From the NCBI GenBank assembly GCA_003527225.1, contig DPXQ01000019.1, positions 1 to 62,888 of the forward strand: 62,888 nt of DNA, in the 5' to 3' direction. The notes beneath the pieces were generated by a model, which saw only the letters and a program-made list of their open reading frames with translations, was not told the DNA's origin and made no database searches. Within the stretch, counting starts at the first letter, position 1. Every line of letters begins with the position of its first letter. The translations under genes and the position numbers were made by a program. This document shows positions 43,884 through 54,696 of this stretch, piece after piece. The stretch comes from Rhizobium sp. (GTDB lineage: Bacteria > Pseudomonadota > Alphaproteobacteria > Rhizobiales > Rhizobiaceae).

Positions 43884-44810
43884 TCAGTCGGGCAGTAGCG
43901 CCATGACGAGGAGGCCGCAGGCGGTTACGAAAGCGCCGAGGAACACCGGGGCGGAGGCCCAGCCGTGGCCGATCAGCCCTTCGATGACGATGATGAAGGT
44001 CGGCGTCAGGTAGCCGTAGGCGAGCACCTTGGGCGCCGGCAGCCGGACCGAGGCGTATTGCAGCAGGAAGAATGTCACGGCCGTAGCGAAGACCGAGAGA
44101 TAGAGGACCGCAATCCACACGATCGGCGGAAGGTTCAGGTAGTCCACCACGAGAAGGCGGGGCGCCGCCGGCACCAGGATGAAGAAAAGGGTTCCCAACG
44201 CGGCCCAGAAGACGAAGGCGAGCGGCGCTTCCTTGCGATTGAAGAGCCTGAGCAGCGGCACATAGGCGGCATGGCAGAGAACTCCGACGAAGTAGATCAT
44301 CTCGCCCCGGCCGACATCGAAGGCGAGAAGCGCCTCGACATCGCCGCGAAAGATCACCCAGACCGCGCCGGCTGCGGCGATCAGCAGGCTGGCGAGAACG
44401 CCGGGCCGTGTGTGCTGGCGCATCAGCAGCCAGGCGAAGACGGCGCTCAAGAGAGGCATGAGCGTGAAGACCGCACCTGTGGCCACGGGTTTGGTGAACT
44501 GAAGTGCTACGAACATGGTGGTCATGTAGACCGCCATCAGCAGGCCAAGCACGCCGAAGCGCCACGGTTCCCGCGGCCATTTCAACGAGATCCCCATCTT
44601 GAGGCAAAGGAGGGCGATCAGCGCTACCGTGAGCACGTAGCGCAGCGCCTGGAGTGCAATCGGGTCAACGAGCCGGGTGGCGATGCCACCGAGGGAAAAC
44701 GAGGCCGAGACCAGCAGGGAAAAGAGCAGCACCGCGAGATGGGCCTTGAGTTTTTCCATTCCCCTGGCGTGGGTGTTGTGCCCGCTGGCCACCGGTATTT
44801 TCTCGGTCAT
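43884..44810 (-). CDS. EamA/DMT-family transporter
   Basis: About 308 residues with ten membrane helices in two EamA repeats; typical stretches are RLVDPIALQALRYVLTVALI and TGAVFTLMPLLSAVFAWLLM. It probably exports or imports a small metabolite; substrate unknown. Starts at 44810 (MTEKIPVASG) or 44759 (MEKLKAHLAV) are both possible; I prefer 44810. It is convergent with and abuts the RutR-like gene. Confidence 0.85.
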   Translation of the reverse strand: MTEKIPVASGHNTHARGMEKLKAHLAVLLFSLLVSASFSLGGIATRLVDPIALQALRYVLTVALIALLCLKMGISLKWPREPWRFGVLGLLMAVYMTTMFVALQFTKPVATGAVFTLMPLLSAVFAWLLMRQHTRPGVLASLLIAAAGAVWVIFRGDVEALLAFDVGRGEMIYFVGVLCHAAYVPLLRLFNRKEAPLAFVFWAALGTLFFILVPAAPRLLVVDYLNLPPIVWIAVLYLSVFATAVTFFLLQYASVRLPAPKVLAYGYLTPTFIIVIEGLIGHGWASAPVFLGAFVTACGLLVMALLPD

Positions 44811-44927
44811 TATGGTCCCACTATTGGCTGCCCGGAACATCCGATGGCAATGCTTGCCCGGTAGCACGAGCCCCAACCGGCTGCAAAGCGCCATGCCGCG
44901 AAAGCGGTACGGAAGGGGAGGATTATC

Positions 44928-47612
44928 CTAGGCGGTCTTCACATTCTTCGAAGAAAGCCAGGCTCTGCCCTTGGCGAAGGTGAGGAAGGAGGCGGCATCC
45001 ATGGGGCGTGCCAGCGCATAGCCCTGCAGGGTCTGACAACCGAGATCGCGAAGAATTTCGGCATGCCGCATTGTCTCGACACCCTCGGCAACGATCTCGA
45101 TTCCGAGCGATCGACCGATGTCGACGATTGAGCTGATGAGACGGCGCTGCGGGATCGAATCGATGATCGGAAACGTCAGCTGGCGGTCTATCTTCAAACG
45201 CCGCGGCGACAGTTTCAGCAGGCTCAGGATGGAAGCATAGCCGGTGCCGAAATCATCGATCTCGATGTCGATGCCATGATGCCTGATCCGCTCGATGCTC
45301 GAGGCCACCGCTGCGCCCTTGTCGTCGAAGGAGATGGACTCGAGCAGTTCGAATGACAGGCTTCCGGGCAGGAGGTCAAGGCTATCGAGGTGTTCGATCA
45401 GGCTTTGATCGAAGAGGCGCTGGGCGGATATGTTCACCGAGACCTTCCGGATATCGAGGTCGTTCGCACGCCAGCGCGCCAGCTGGAACAGGGCCTGGTC
45501 GAGGATCGCTGCATCGATCTGGGAGACGACGTTCAGGTTTTCGGCGACCTTCAGGAATGAGTCCGGGCCGATGATCCCCTGTTCCGGGTGGTCCCAGCGG
45601 GCCAGCGCCTCAACCCCGGTGATTTCGAGACTCTGGGCGTCGAACTGCGGTTGGTAATATGCGATGAAACCGTTCTGCTCGAGGGAGCGGAGAATGGCGT
45701 CGGCCGTCTTCTTGGTGTTGATCGTCAGCGACTTCAGAGTGTCGGTGTAGCGCTCGACCCGATTGCGGCCATAACGCTTGGCTTCGTAGAGCGCGATGTC
45801 GGCGTTGACGAGAAGCTGCTCAACTTGCGTTCCGCACTCGGACCGCGACGCGATGCCGACGCTCGCGCCGACCCGACACTCGTGCCCGGCATAGGTAATG
45901 GGCGTATTGACCGCTTCGATCAGGCGACTTGCAAGGTCGGTGCTATCCTGCTCATCGAAAGGTCCCGTGCAGACCACCACGAATTCGTCTCCGCCGATGC
46001 GTGCGACGAAATCTTCCTGGCGGATGGTTTCCCGCAACTTGAGGGCTACATGGCGAAGGATCTGATCGCCCGCGCCGTGACCTAGAGTGTCGTTGATATC
46101 CTTAAAGCGATCGAGGTCGACGTGCAGGAGGGTGAACTGCTCGCCTTCCTCGGCGGAGTCCTTGAGCTTGACGAGGTACTGGTCGAGATAGCGGCGGTTC
46201 GGCAGGGTCGTCAGGGCGTCATGGAGAGAATTGTACTCCATGTGCTGGCGGGCCAGTTCCAGCTCCCGGTTCTGGCTTTCGGTCTGGGACTTGGCGTCGC
46301 GCAATTCCTGCTGAAGTCTAATGTCGGCCGTGACATTCCAGTTCACGCCAACGATCTTCTTGCGGAAGAGCGAGTCACGATAGGTCGTTCCGAACGCGCG
46401 GATATGGCGGGTTTCCCCTGAGGCTGTGCAAATGCGGAACTCGGTCGTGTAGTCCTTGCCGGTTTTTATGGCGTCGCTGAAGGCGCGCTCTGCTTCCTCC
46501 AGATCGTCGGGATGGAGCGCATTGCGCCACATATCATATGTTCCGTAGCCGCTTGGATCGACATCGTAGAGTTGCCTCATGCGCGCATCCCAGTTGAGCT
46601 CTCCGCTATCGGTATCGAGTTCCCATACCCCGATTTTGGAGGCCTCGAGCGCGATTTCCAGTCGATGGGAGAGCGCGCGCATCTCTTCCTGATGCTGTGA
46701 CAGGACCGCGATATTGCGCTGGCGCTCGCGAAGGAGGCGCGCGACCCAGAGTACAGGCGCCACTATCATGATGCCGACGACGAGCATTAGCAGGCGCGAA
46801 ATCCAGGCGCCGGGCTGAGGTTGGTCCCATCCTCCCTTGGGAATAGCGGCGATCTTCCAGCTCTCATGGCCGAAATTGATGATCATGCTGACCGGCCTAT
46901 CCGCGAAGATCGCCGGATCGCCGTAAAACGTCTCGATGATACGTCCGCCGTCCATCGTCGCGATGGCGACATCGAAATCGCGATCGTCGGCGTAGAGACC
47001 ACTTTCGCGGTAGAGCTGTTCGACGTCGATTACGGACGAAATGATGCCCCAGGATGTATAGCCGGAATGGTGTGTCTCCACGACCACGGGGTAGCGGACG
47101 ATCAGGCCCAGGCCTCCCTGGATCAGCTCAACCGGGCCGTCGACGACAAATCGGCCGCTCCGTTCGGCTTTCAGCGCGCCGTTGCGCTGGGCCTCATTGC
47201 TGCGATAATCGAGGCCCAGCACGTTTTCGTTGCCTTTGAGGGGATAGACAAAGGCGACCCTCAGATTCGGGGCGGCGGCAATATTGCGCAGCTGCGAGGC
47301 CGAGCTGAAAATGCGCCGGGAGAGAGCCGAAAAACGCTCCTGATTGATTTGCGGTTCCGTTTCAACGACTGCGACCAATCCCTTTAGCAACTGTATGTTG
47401 GCGCTCATGTTGCCTTCGAGCTTGGCGCGGATCAGGCCGAGGTCTTCAGTGACGTGAGAGCGCAGGTTCTCGAGGTTGATGCGTTGTCTCTGATGTTCCG
47501 CATAGATGATCGAAATTGCTACCGCCGCAACGACGATCAGGGCCGGAAGATAATAGGGTATCGCCGAGCGCAAGTATTCCCAGCTGAGATGTCTCTTAGT
47601 GATTGTGCTCAT
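44928..47612 (-). CDS. CHASE-PAS-GGDEF-EAL c-di-GMP turnover protein
   Basis: 894 residues. One helix (residues about 18-38), a periplasmic CHASE domain (about 60-250, VAFVYPLKGNENVLGLDYR), a second helix (about 275-295), a PAS fold (about 315-430), GGDEF (about 465-620) with an intact GGDEF motif and the inhibitory RxxD five residues before it (RQED), then EAL (about 640-880) with VEALARW, VNISA, IDDFGTG, LKIDRQ and EGVET, all key residues present. It may make and break c-di-GMP in response to an external ligand. A weak ribosome site precedes the ATG. Confidence 0.9.
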   Translation of the reverse strand: MSTITKRHLSWEYLRSAIPYYLPALIVVAAVAISIIYAEHQRQRINLENLRSHVTEDLGLIRAKLEGNMSANIQLLKGLVAVVETEPQINQERFSALSRRIFSSASQLRNIAAAPNLRVAFVYPLKGNENVLGLDYRSNEAQRNGALKAERSGRFVVDGPVELIQGGLGLIVRYPVVVETHHSGYTSWGIISSVIDVEQLYRESGLYADDRDFDVAIATMDGGRIIETFYGDPAIFADRPVSMIINFGHESWKIAAIPKGGWDQPQPGAWISRLLMLVVGIMIVAPVLWVARLLRERQRNIAVLSQHQEEMRALSHRLEIALEASKIGVWELDTDSGELNWDARMRQLYDVDPSGYGTYDMWRNALHPDDLEEAERAFSDAIKTGKDYTTEFRICTASGETRHIRAFGTTYRDSLFRKKIVGVNWNVTADIRLQQELRDAKSQTESQNRELELARQHMEYNSLHDALTTLPNRRYLDQYLVKLKDSAEEGEQFTLLHVDLDRFKDINDTLGHGAGDQILRHVALKLRETIRQEDFVARIGGDEFVVVCTGPFDEQDSTDLASRLIEAVNTPITYAGHECRVGASVGIASRSECGTQVEQLLVNADIALYEAKRYGRNRVERYTDTLKSLTINTKKTADAILRSLEQNGFIAYYQPQFDAQSLEITGVEALARWDHPEQGIIGPDSFLKVAENLNVVSQIDAAILDQALFQLARWRANDLDIRKVSVNISAQRLFDQSLIEHLDSLDLLPGSLSFELLESISFDDKGAAVASSIERIRHHGIDIEIDDFGTGYASILSLLKLSPRRLKIDRQLTFPIIDSIPQRRLISSIVDIGRSLGIEIVAEGVETMRHAEILRDLGCQTLQGYALARPMDAASFLTFAKGRAWLSSKNVKTA

Positions 47613-47817
47613 ATTCGAAGCTACTTGAAACAGAAATCATCGACATCAAAAAGAACAACCTCCCGGATACTCACCAGGAACGATGAATGAAATCATTGAA
47701 GAAATCCTGAATCGTATCCTCAGAAATTTCGCGCAAAAGTGGTCGAGCGTCGCCAGGAGCGAGCGGGAATGTTGCCCTGACTTCCGCTTCTGTCTTGTTG
47801 CGGGGCAGGCCACGCCC

Positions 47818-47853
47818 AAAGAAAAGACCGGGCCTCCATTTGAGCGCCCGGTC
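47818..47853 (-). terminator. Rho-independent terminator after preA
   Basis: On the minus strand GACCGGGC (47853-47846) pairs with GCCCGGTC (47833-47826), 12-nt loop, then TTTTCTTT. It is 30 nt beyond the preA stop. Confidence 0.85.
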
Positions 47854-47882
47854 CGGGAAGGCCCCGAAGTTGCTGGAGAAAG

Positions 47883-49196
47883 CTATTCGGCGGCTTGGAC
47901 CGCCATCGGATTGTTCGGATGGGTCGTCCAGTTGGCATAGTTCGGGTCGACCGGCTTGCCGGTGCGCTGATCGAGCGTTCCGGCCTCCAGACCGACCATG
48001 GTAATGCAGTTCTCGACCGGACAGACGTTGACGCAGAGATTGCAGCCGACGCACTCGTCCTCCATCACCTCGAAATGGCGCACTCCATTGACTTCTGCCG
48101 TGATCGCCTGGTGCGAGGTGTCCTCGCACGCGATGTGACAGCGACCGCACTTGATGCAGGCATCTTGGTCGATGCGCGCCTTGGCGATGTAATTGAGGTT
48201 GAGGTACTGCCAGTCGGTGACGTTCGGCACGGCGCGGCCGGTAATGTCGTCGAGATTGCGATGGCCCTTGGCGTCCATCCAGTCGGAAAGGCCCGTGATC
48301 ATCTCCTCGACGATCTTGAAGCCGTAGGTCATGGCGGCGGTGCAGACTTGCACATTGCCGGCGCCTAGAACCAGGAATTCGGCGGCGTCCCGCCAGGTCG
48401 TCACGCCGCCGATACCGGAGATCGGCAACCCATAGGTTTCCGGATCGCGGGCGATCTCGGCCACCATGTTCAGCGCGATCGGCTTGACCGCCGGGCCGCA
48501 ATAGCCGCCATGGGTGCCCTTGCCGCCAACCGAAGGGTTGGGCGCGAAGTTGTCGAGGTCGACCGAGACGATCGAGTTGATCGTGTTGATCAGCGAGACG
48601 GCATCGGTGCCGCCGGCCTTTGCCGCGCGGGCGGGCTTGCGGATGTCGGCGATATTCGGCGTCAGCTTGGTGATGACCGGCATGCGTGTGTACTGCTTGC
48701 ACCAGCGCACCACCATCTCGATATATTCCGGCACCTGGCCGACGGCAGCGCCCATGCCGCGTTCGGACATGCCGTGCGGACAGCCGAAGTTGAGTTCGAT
48801 GCCGTCAGCGCCGGTCTCTTCCACCAGCGGAAGGATGGCTTTCCAGCTTTCCTCCGTGCAGGGTACCATGATCGAGGCGACCAGCGCCCGATCGGGCCAG
48901 TTCATCTTGACCTGCTTCATCTCCTGGAGATTGACCTGAAGCGGTCGGTCGGTGATCAGTTCGATATTGTTGAACCCAAGCAGGCGACGGTCGGCGCCCC
49001 AGATCGCGCCGTAGCGCGGGCCGTTCACGTTGACGACCGGCGGGCCTTCCTCGCCCAGCGTCTTCCAGACCACGCCGCCCCAGCCGGCCTTGAAGGCGCG
49101 TTCGACGTTGTAGGCCTTGTCGGTCGGCGGCGCGGAGGCGAGCCAGAAGGGGTTCGGCGATTTGATGCCGACGAAATTGTTGCGAATGTCAGCCAT
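47883..49196 (-). CDS. preA: NAD-dependent dihydropyrimidine dehydrogenase subunit PreA
   Basis: 437 residues. The FMN-binding barrel (residues about 1-320) carries the substrate-loop cysteine in NFGCPHGMSERGMGAAVG, and two [4Fe-4S] sites follow (CIKCGRCHIAC and CVGCNLCVNVCP). With PreT it reduces uracil and thymine to dihydro forms with NADH. GAGAGGGATGA precedes the ATG. It is 27 nt downstream of preT. This is the entry step for the dihydropyrimidinase encoded 6 kb away. Confidence 0.96.
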   Translation of the reverse strand: MADIRNNFVGIKSPNPFWLASAPPTDKAYNVERAFKAGWGGVVWKTLGEEGPPVVNVNGPRYGAIWGADRRLLGFNNIELITDRPLQVNLQEMKQVKMNWPDRALVASIMVPCTEESWKAILPLVEETGADGIELNFGCPHGMSERGMGAAVGQVPEYIEMVVRWCKQYTRMPVITKLTPNIADIRKPARAAKAGGTDAVSLINTINSIVSVDLDNFAPNPSVGGKGTHGGYCGPAVKPIALNMVAEIARDPETYGLPISGIGGVTTWRDAAEFLVLGAGNVQVCTAAMTYGFKIVEEMITGLSDWMDAKGHRNLDDITGRAVPNVTDWQYLNLNYIAKARIDQDACIKCGRCHIACEDTSHQAITAEVNGVRHFEVMEDECVGCNLCVNVCPVENCITMVGLEAGTLDQRTGKPVDPNYANWTTHPNNPMAVQAAE

Positions 49197-49223
49197 TGTT
49201 CATCCCTCTCAATGTTCTTCGGA

Positions 49224-50585
49224 TCAAGCGACAGCACTTGCTCCCGCCGATAGAGCGGCGAGAGAACGATTGATGGATTCGGCCGCATCACGGCCCATGG
49301 CAACGGCGGATACCGTGAGGTCCTTGCCGCCGACAGCACAGTCTCCTCCTGCCCAGACACCACGAACAGAGGTCCGGCCCTCGGCATCGATCGCGATCTT
49401 TCCGCCCTCTGTCCGCAGCGATTCGATACCCTGGACATCGAGCTTCTGGCCGATGGCAACCAGAACCTGATCGGCCTTGATCTCGACGGTATGACCGGTA
49501 CCTTTCATCTGGCCGTTCTCAAGATGGGTGTATTCGAACGTGATGGACGAGACATGCCTATGCCGGTGGTCGGCTTCCTTCGGTTGCAGCCAGTGGCGGA
49601 TGACAACGCCCTTCGAAGCGGCGAGATCTTGCTCGAATTGCGAGGCGTTCATGTGTTCCTTGCCGCGGCGGTAGCAGATGGTGACGTTCTCCGCACCGAG
49701 CAGCTTCGACTGGATTGCAGCATCGATGGCGGTCATGCCGCCGCCGATGACGACGACGTCGCGGCCGACCGGGATATCGGCCTTGTCTTTCGCCTCCCGG
49801 AGATTGGCGATGAACTCCACCGCGTCGAGGATACCGTTCGTCTGGGCGCCCGGGATGTTCAAGGCGTTGACATTGCCGAGGCCGGTGCCGAGGAAGACGG
49901 CGTGAAAGCGCGATTGAAGATCGGCGAGAGTGAAATCGCGACCAAGCATCTGGCCGTTGATCACGTCGATATTGCCGATCGAGAGGACATAGTCGACTTC
50001 CGCCTGCGCGAAGTCATTCGTCGCCTTGTAGGTCGCGATGCCGTATTCATTGAGGCCGCCGGCCTTTTCCCGGGTGTCGAATATCGTGACCCGATGGCCG
50101 TGCATGGCAAGCCGATGGGCGCAGGCTAGCCCCGCAGGTCCGGCTCCGACGACCGCTACCGACTTGTCGGTCGCGGCTGCTGGTGTGTAGAACTGGCGGC
50201 CCTGCTCGATCGCGATGTCGGTCGCATAGCGCTGCAGCCGGCCGATCTCCACTGGCCGCTCTTCGGCGGTGTTGCGGACGCAGGCTTCCTCGCAGAGCGT
50301 TTCGGTGGGACAGACGCGGGCGCACATGCCGCCAAGAATGTTCTGATCGAAGATGGTTTTGGCCGAGCCGGTGGGATTGCCGGTCGCGATCTGCCGGATG
50401 AACATCGGAATATCGATCGCGGTCGGACAGGCCGCCATGCAGGGCGCGTCGTAGCAGAAATAACAGCGGTCGGCTGCGACGAGTGCTTCATGGTCGTCGA
50501 AGCGCGGATGCAGGTCTGAGAAATTCTTTCCGTATTCGGCAGCGTCCAGCCGCCCGGCCTTCAGGCCCGGTTCCAGAAGTCGCAT
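49224..50585 (-). CDS. preT: NAD-dependent dihydropyrimidine dehydrogenase subunit PreT
   Basis: 453 residues, GltD-like flavoprotein. The N-terminal part has Cys clusters for Fe-S binding (CYFCYDAPCMAACPTAID and GGMCARVCPTETLCEEAC), followed by two dinucleotide folds (VAVVGAGPAGLACAH for FAD and VVVIGGGMTAIDAAI for NAD(H)). It feeds electrons from NADH to PreA. AAGGGGAACC precedes the ATG. A RutR-type box lies 55-71 nt upstream. Confidence 0.95.
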   Translation of the reverse strand: MRLLEPGLKAGRLDAAEYGKNFSDLHPRFDDHEALVAADRCYFCYDAPCMAACPTAIDIPMFIRQIATGNPTGSAKTIFDQNILGGMCARVCPTETLCEEACVRNTAEERPVEIGRLQRYATDIAIEQGRQFYTPAAATDKSVAVVGAGPAGLACAHRLAMHGHRVTIFDTREKAGGLNEYGIATYKATNDFAQAEVDYVLSIGNIDVINGQMLGRDFTLADLQSRFHAVFLGTGLGNVNALNIPGAQTNGILDAVEFIANLREAKDKADIPVGRDVVVIGGGMTAIDAAIQSKLLGAENVTICYRRGKEHMNASQFEQDLAASKGVVIRHWLQPKEADHRHRHVSSITFEYTHLENGQMKGTGHTVEIKADQVLVAIGQKLDVQGIESLRTEGGKIAIDAEGRTSVRGVWAGGDCAVGGKDLTVSAVAMGRDAAESINRSLAALSAGASAVA

Positions 50586-50639
50586 CGTGGTTCCCCTTTT
50601 TATCGAGCGATTGGGAACAGGCTAACTCAGGAAAAAAAA

Positions 50640-50656
50640 TTTATCAAACGGTAAAA
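50640..50656. promoter_or_regulatory. RutR-type operator in front of preT
   Basis: TTTATCAAACGGTAAAA; on the minus strand it reads TTTTACCGTTTGATAAA and shares the pattern TTT-ACCG-TTG-TAAA with the box at 43066. It lies between preT and pobR in the right place for promoter control. Confidence 0.5.
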
Positions 50657-50695
50657 GTTTTGGCTGCCAGCCGACAAAAGGCGGGTGGACAGGGT

Positions 50696-52856
<2,161 letters not shown>

Positions 52857-52889
52857 GGCTTCCCAAGGCTGATCTTCGGCCACAAGCTG

Positions 52890-52926
52890 ACGGACGAGAC
52901 CTCATGTCTCGTCCGTCTCTTTTTAT
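52890..52926 (+). terminator. Rho-independent terminator after pobA
   Basis: ACGGACGAGAC (52890-52900) and GTCTCGTCCGT (52906-52916) form an 11-bp stem with a 5-nt loop, followed by CTCTTTTTAT. Confidence 0.93.
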
Positions 52927-52984
52927 CTATAAATATGAGGAAAATTGTCATGTTTAATCTTTACTCTAAAAATCAACTTTTATA

Positions 52985-52996
52985 AGGTTCGAACCT
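52985..52996. promoter_or_regulatory. 12-bp palindrome upstream of the DUF2325 gene
   Basis: AGGTTCGAACCT, perfectly self-complementary, 54 nt before the next start codon. It resembles a tRNA T-loop sequence but no tRNA surrounds it. It may be an operator. Confidence 0.4.
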
Positions 52997-53049
52997 GCAA
53001 GGCTTTGGATCCGCCCCGCGGCGGACGGCAAGGTGAGGAACGAACCAGC

Positions 53050-53457
53050 ATGGCGAAGAAGACGAAAACGAAGCAAGATAGGAAAAATGGTTCGCGGGCA
53101 GACGAAGGTGGGCGCGGGCAGGCGCCTGTATCATCTGGCCTTGATGTGCGCAGCTTTCTCTACGTCGGTGGGCGAGACTGCCAGGTCGCGCATCTGAGGC
53201 AGATCGCTAGCACGTTTGGTGCGGAACTCATTCACCACGATGGGGGTTTACGGGAGGCAGTATCGCGCATCGACACGGTTCTGCCCTCGGTCGACTGCGT
53301 GTTCTGCCCGATCGACTGTATCAGCCACGATGCGTGTCTGCGGGTGAAGAGCGGCTGCAAGAAGTTCGGCAAGGCCTTCATTCCGCTTCGTAACGGCAGC
53401 AAATCCAGTCTGGAGCGCGCGCTGCAGACGATGAGCGAAAGGAACGATTCCCCATGA
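53050..53457 (+). CDS. DUF2325 protein
   Basis: About 135 residues. A Lys/Arg-rich head of 30 residues (MAKKTKTKQDRKNGSRADEG) is followed by the DUF2325 domain: LYVGGRDCQVAHLRQIASTF, IHHDGGLREAVSRIDTVLPS, DCVFCPIDCISHDACLRVKS, with four cysteines in the last part. The family has no agreed function; the cysteine cluster suggests a metal or redox role. An upstream in-frame extension is rejected because it starts within the terminator/promoter region. It overlaps the next gene (ATGA). Confidence 0.8.
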   Translation: MAKKTKTKQDRKNGSRADEGGRGQAPVSSGLDVRSFLYVGGRDCQVAHLRQIASTFGAELIHHDGGLREAVSRIDTVLPSVDCVFCPIDCISHDACLRVKSGCKKFGKAFIPLRNGSKSSLERALQTMSERNDSP

Positions 53458-53732
53458 CTTACGATGGTCCAGAACCCACCTTCCTGAGCGGCCTCCACAA
53501 TATGGCGGAGCTGCGCGGCGACGGTCTTGTGGCCGGATTCGGCGAACGCATGGCAACTATGGAAACAACTGGCGCAACAAGCGCCGAGATCATCGCGCTG
53601 CCGGGCTTGCATCAAAGGCCTCAATCACGGCAACCAATCTACAATCCTGGCGAAGGCGGATTTGCTGCGGAAAATGTCATTCCGTTCCCGCAGCCGAAAT
53701 GGACGAAAAATGCCGAGCGGCGCAAGACGTGA
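53454..53732 (+). CDS. Hypothetical protein coupled to the DUF2325 gene
   Basis: 92 residues with no domain I recognise: an N-terminal patch (FLSGLHNMAELRGDG), a short helix, and a proline-rich, basic tail (VIPFPQPKWTKNAERRKT). The start codon overlaps the DUF2325 stop, so the two are translated together and may form a pair. Confidence 0.55.
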   Translation: MTYDGPEPTFLSGLHNMAELRGDGLVAGFGERMATMETTGATSAEIIALPGLHQRPQSRQPIYNPGEGGFAAENVIPFPQPKWTKNAERRKT

Positions 53733-53743
53733 AAGGTGGAGCG

Positions 53744-54112
53744 CTACCCCTGTTGTGGGCGGAGAAATGCGCTTGCGCCGGCCAGCAGCCAGCCGAGGAT
53801 CATGAGCATTCCACCGCTCGGGGCAGCCATTGGGAAAAAGCCGCTGCCGATATACTGCTTGGCGACAAGATCGCTGGCAAAAAGCAACGTCCCGATACCC
53901 ATGATCATTCCTGCGCCCGTCGCCGTTTTGATGTGCTTGTGTCCGGCATAAAGGGCAAGCATGGCCGGCGCATGGGCGAGGCACATGGCGGAAGCCGGGC
54001 CCAGCAGGGCGCCGCCAATATGGGTAGCGGCGGCCGCGAGCGCTACGCCGGCTGCACCGAGCAGGCCCGACAGGAGCAATATAAGGGGACGGATGCGGTC
54101 ACAGATGCCCAT
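53744..54112 (-). CDS. DUF423 (YgdD-like) membrane protein
   Basis: 122 residues with four membrane helices and the family motifs LGAAGVALAAAATH and APSGGMLMILGWLLAG (GG-x-x-M). Function unknown. It is 9 nt downstream of the truncated haemoglobin gene and likely co-transcribed. Confidence 0.85.
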   Translation of the reverse strand: MGICDRIRPLILLLSGLLGAAGVALAAAATHIGGALLGPASAMCLAHAPAMLALYAGHKHIKTATGAGMIMGIGTLLFASDLVAKQYIGSGFFPMAAPSGGMLMILGWLLAGASAFLRPQQG

Positions 54113-54121
54113 GGCGGTTAA

Positions 54122-54511
54122 TCAATCCCTGTTCTGCATGTGATGGGCGAGGCGCTCTACCGGTTCCCAGATTATGGCCCGCAACTTCTCGTTTTCAATC
54201 GTCTCGTCCATGGCGCGGCGGAAACAGAGCAGCCATTCGTCGCGTTCGGCCGGCCCGATTTCGGCGAGGAAATGACGGCGCCGCAGCATGGGATGGCCGC
54301 GCTTCTCGATATAGAGCTGGGGGCCGCCGAGATAGCCGGTGAGATACTCGTAGAGCTTTTCCTCGCTGCCGGTCAGATCAGACGGATGGATGGCGCGGCA
54401 ACGGGCAGCTTCAGGCAGCGTATCCATCAACTCGTAGAAACGCTTCGTCAGTGCGCGGACAGTGCTGTCCCCGCCGATTGCCTCATACAGAGTGATAACC
54501 TCTTCGCTCAC
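54122..54511 (-). CDS. Group II truncated haemoglobin
   Basis: About 129 residues. The sequence GHPMLRRRH around the proximal haem ligand (His F8), the downstream EWLLCF (Trp G8) and the N-terminal YEAIGGDSTVRALTKRFYELM identify a group II (trHbO-type) globin that binds oxygen or NO. I chose the GTG at 54511, with AGAGG seven bases upstream; a TTG at 54517 is possible. Confidence 0.88.
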   Translation of the reverse strand: MSEEVITLYEAIGGDSTVRALTKRFYELMDTLPEAARCRAIHPSDLTGSEEKLYEYLTGYLGGPQLYIEKRGHPMLRRRHFLAEIGPAERDEWLLCFRRAMDETIENEKLRAIIWEPVERLAHHMQNRD

Positions 54512-54696
54512 CTTCAAACCTCTTGATGCATGTTGCCCTTCTTGCCGGTTTTGGCGCCGTCACGCAACCGGTGGAACGGCCTATGCGGCGATCGGGCACA
54601 TACTCGTTGGTCGCGGTGTCAGGCGGGTGGTGAGAGGCTCGGATCGGCGTGGGCTGCACGATCCGCGAGAGATGCCGCATGAAACTCCGGCCCAGA

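Noticed and set aside
52985..52996. Palindrome AGGTTCGAACCT as part of a tRNA or an attachment site
   Set aside because: It looks like a T-loop, but flanking sequence does not fold into a tRNA and no integrase or repeat boundary is present.
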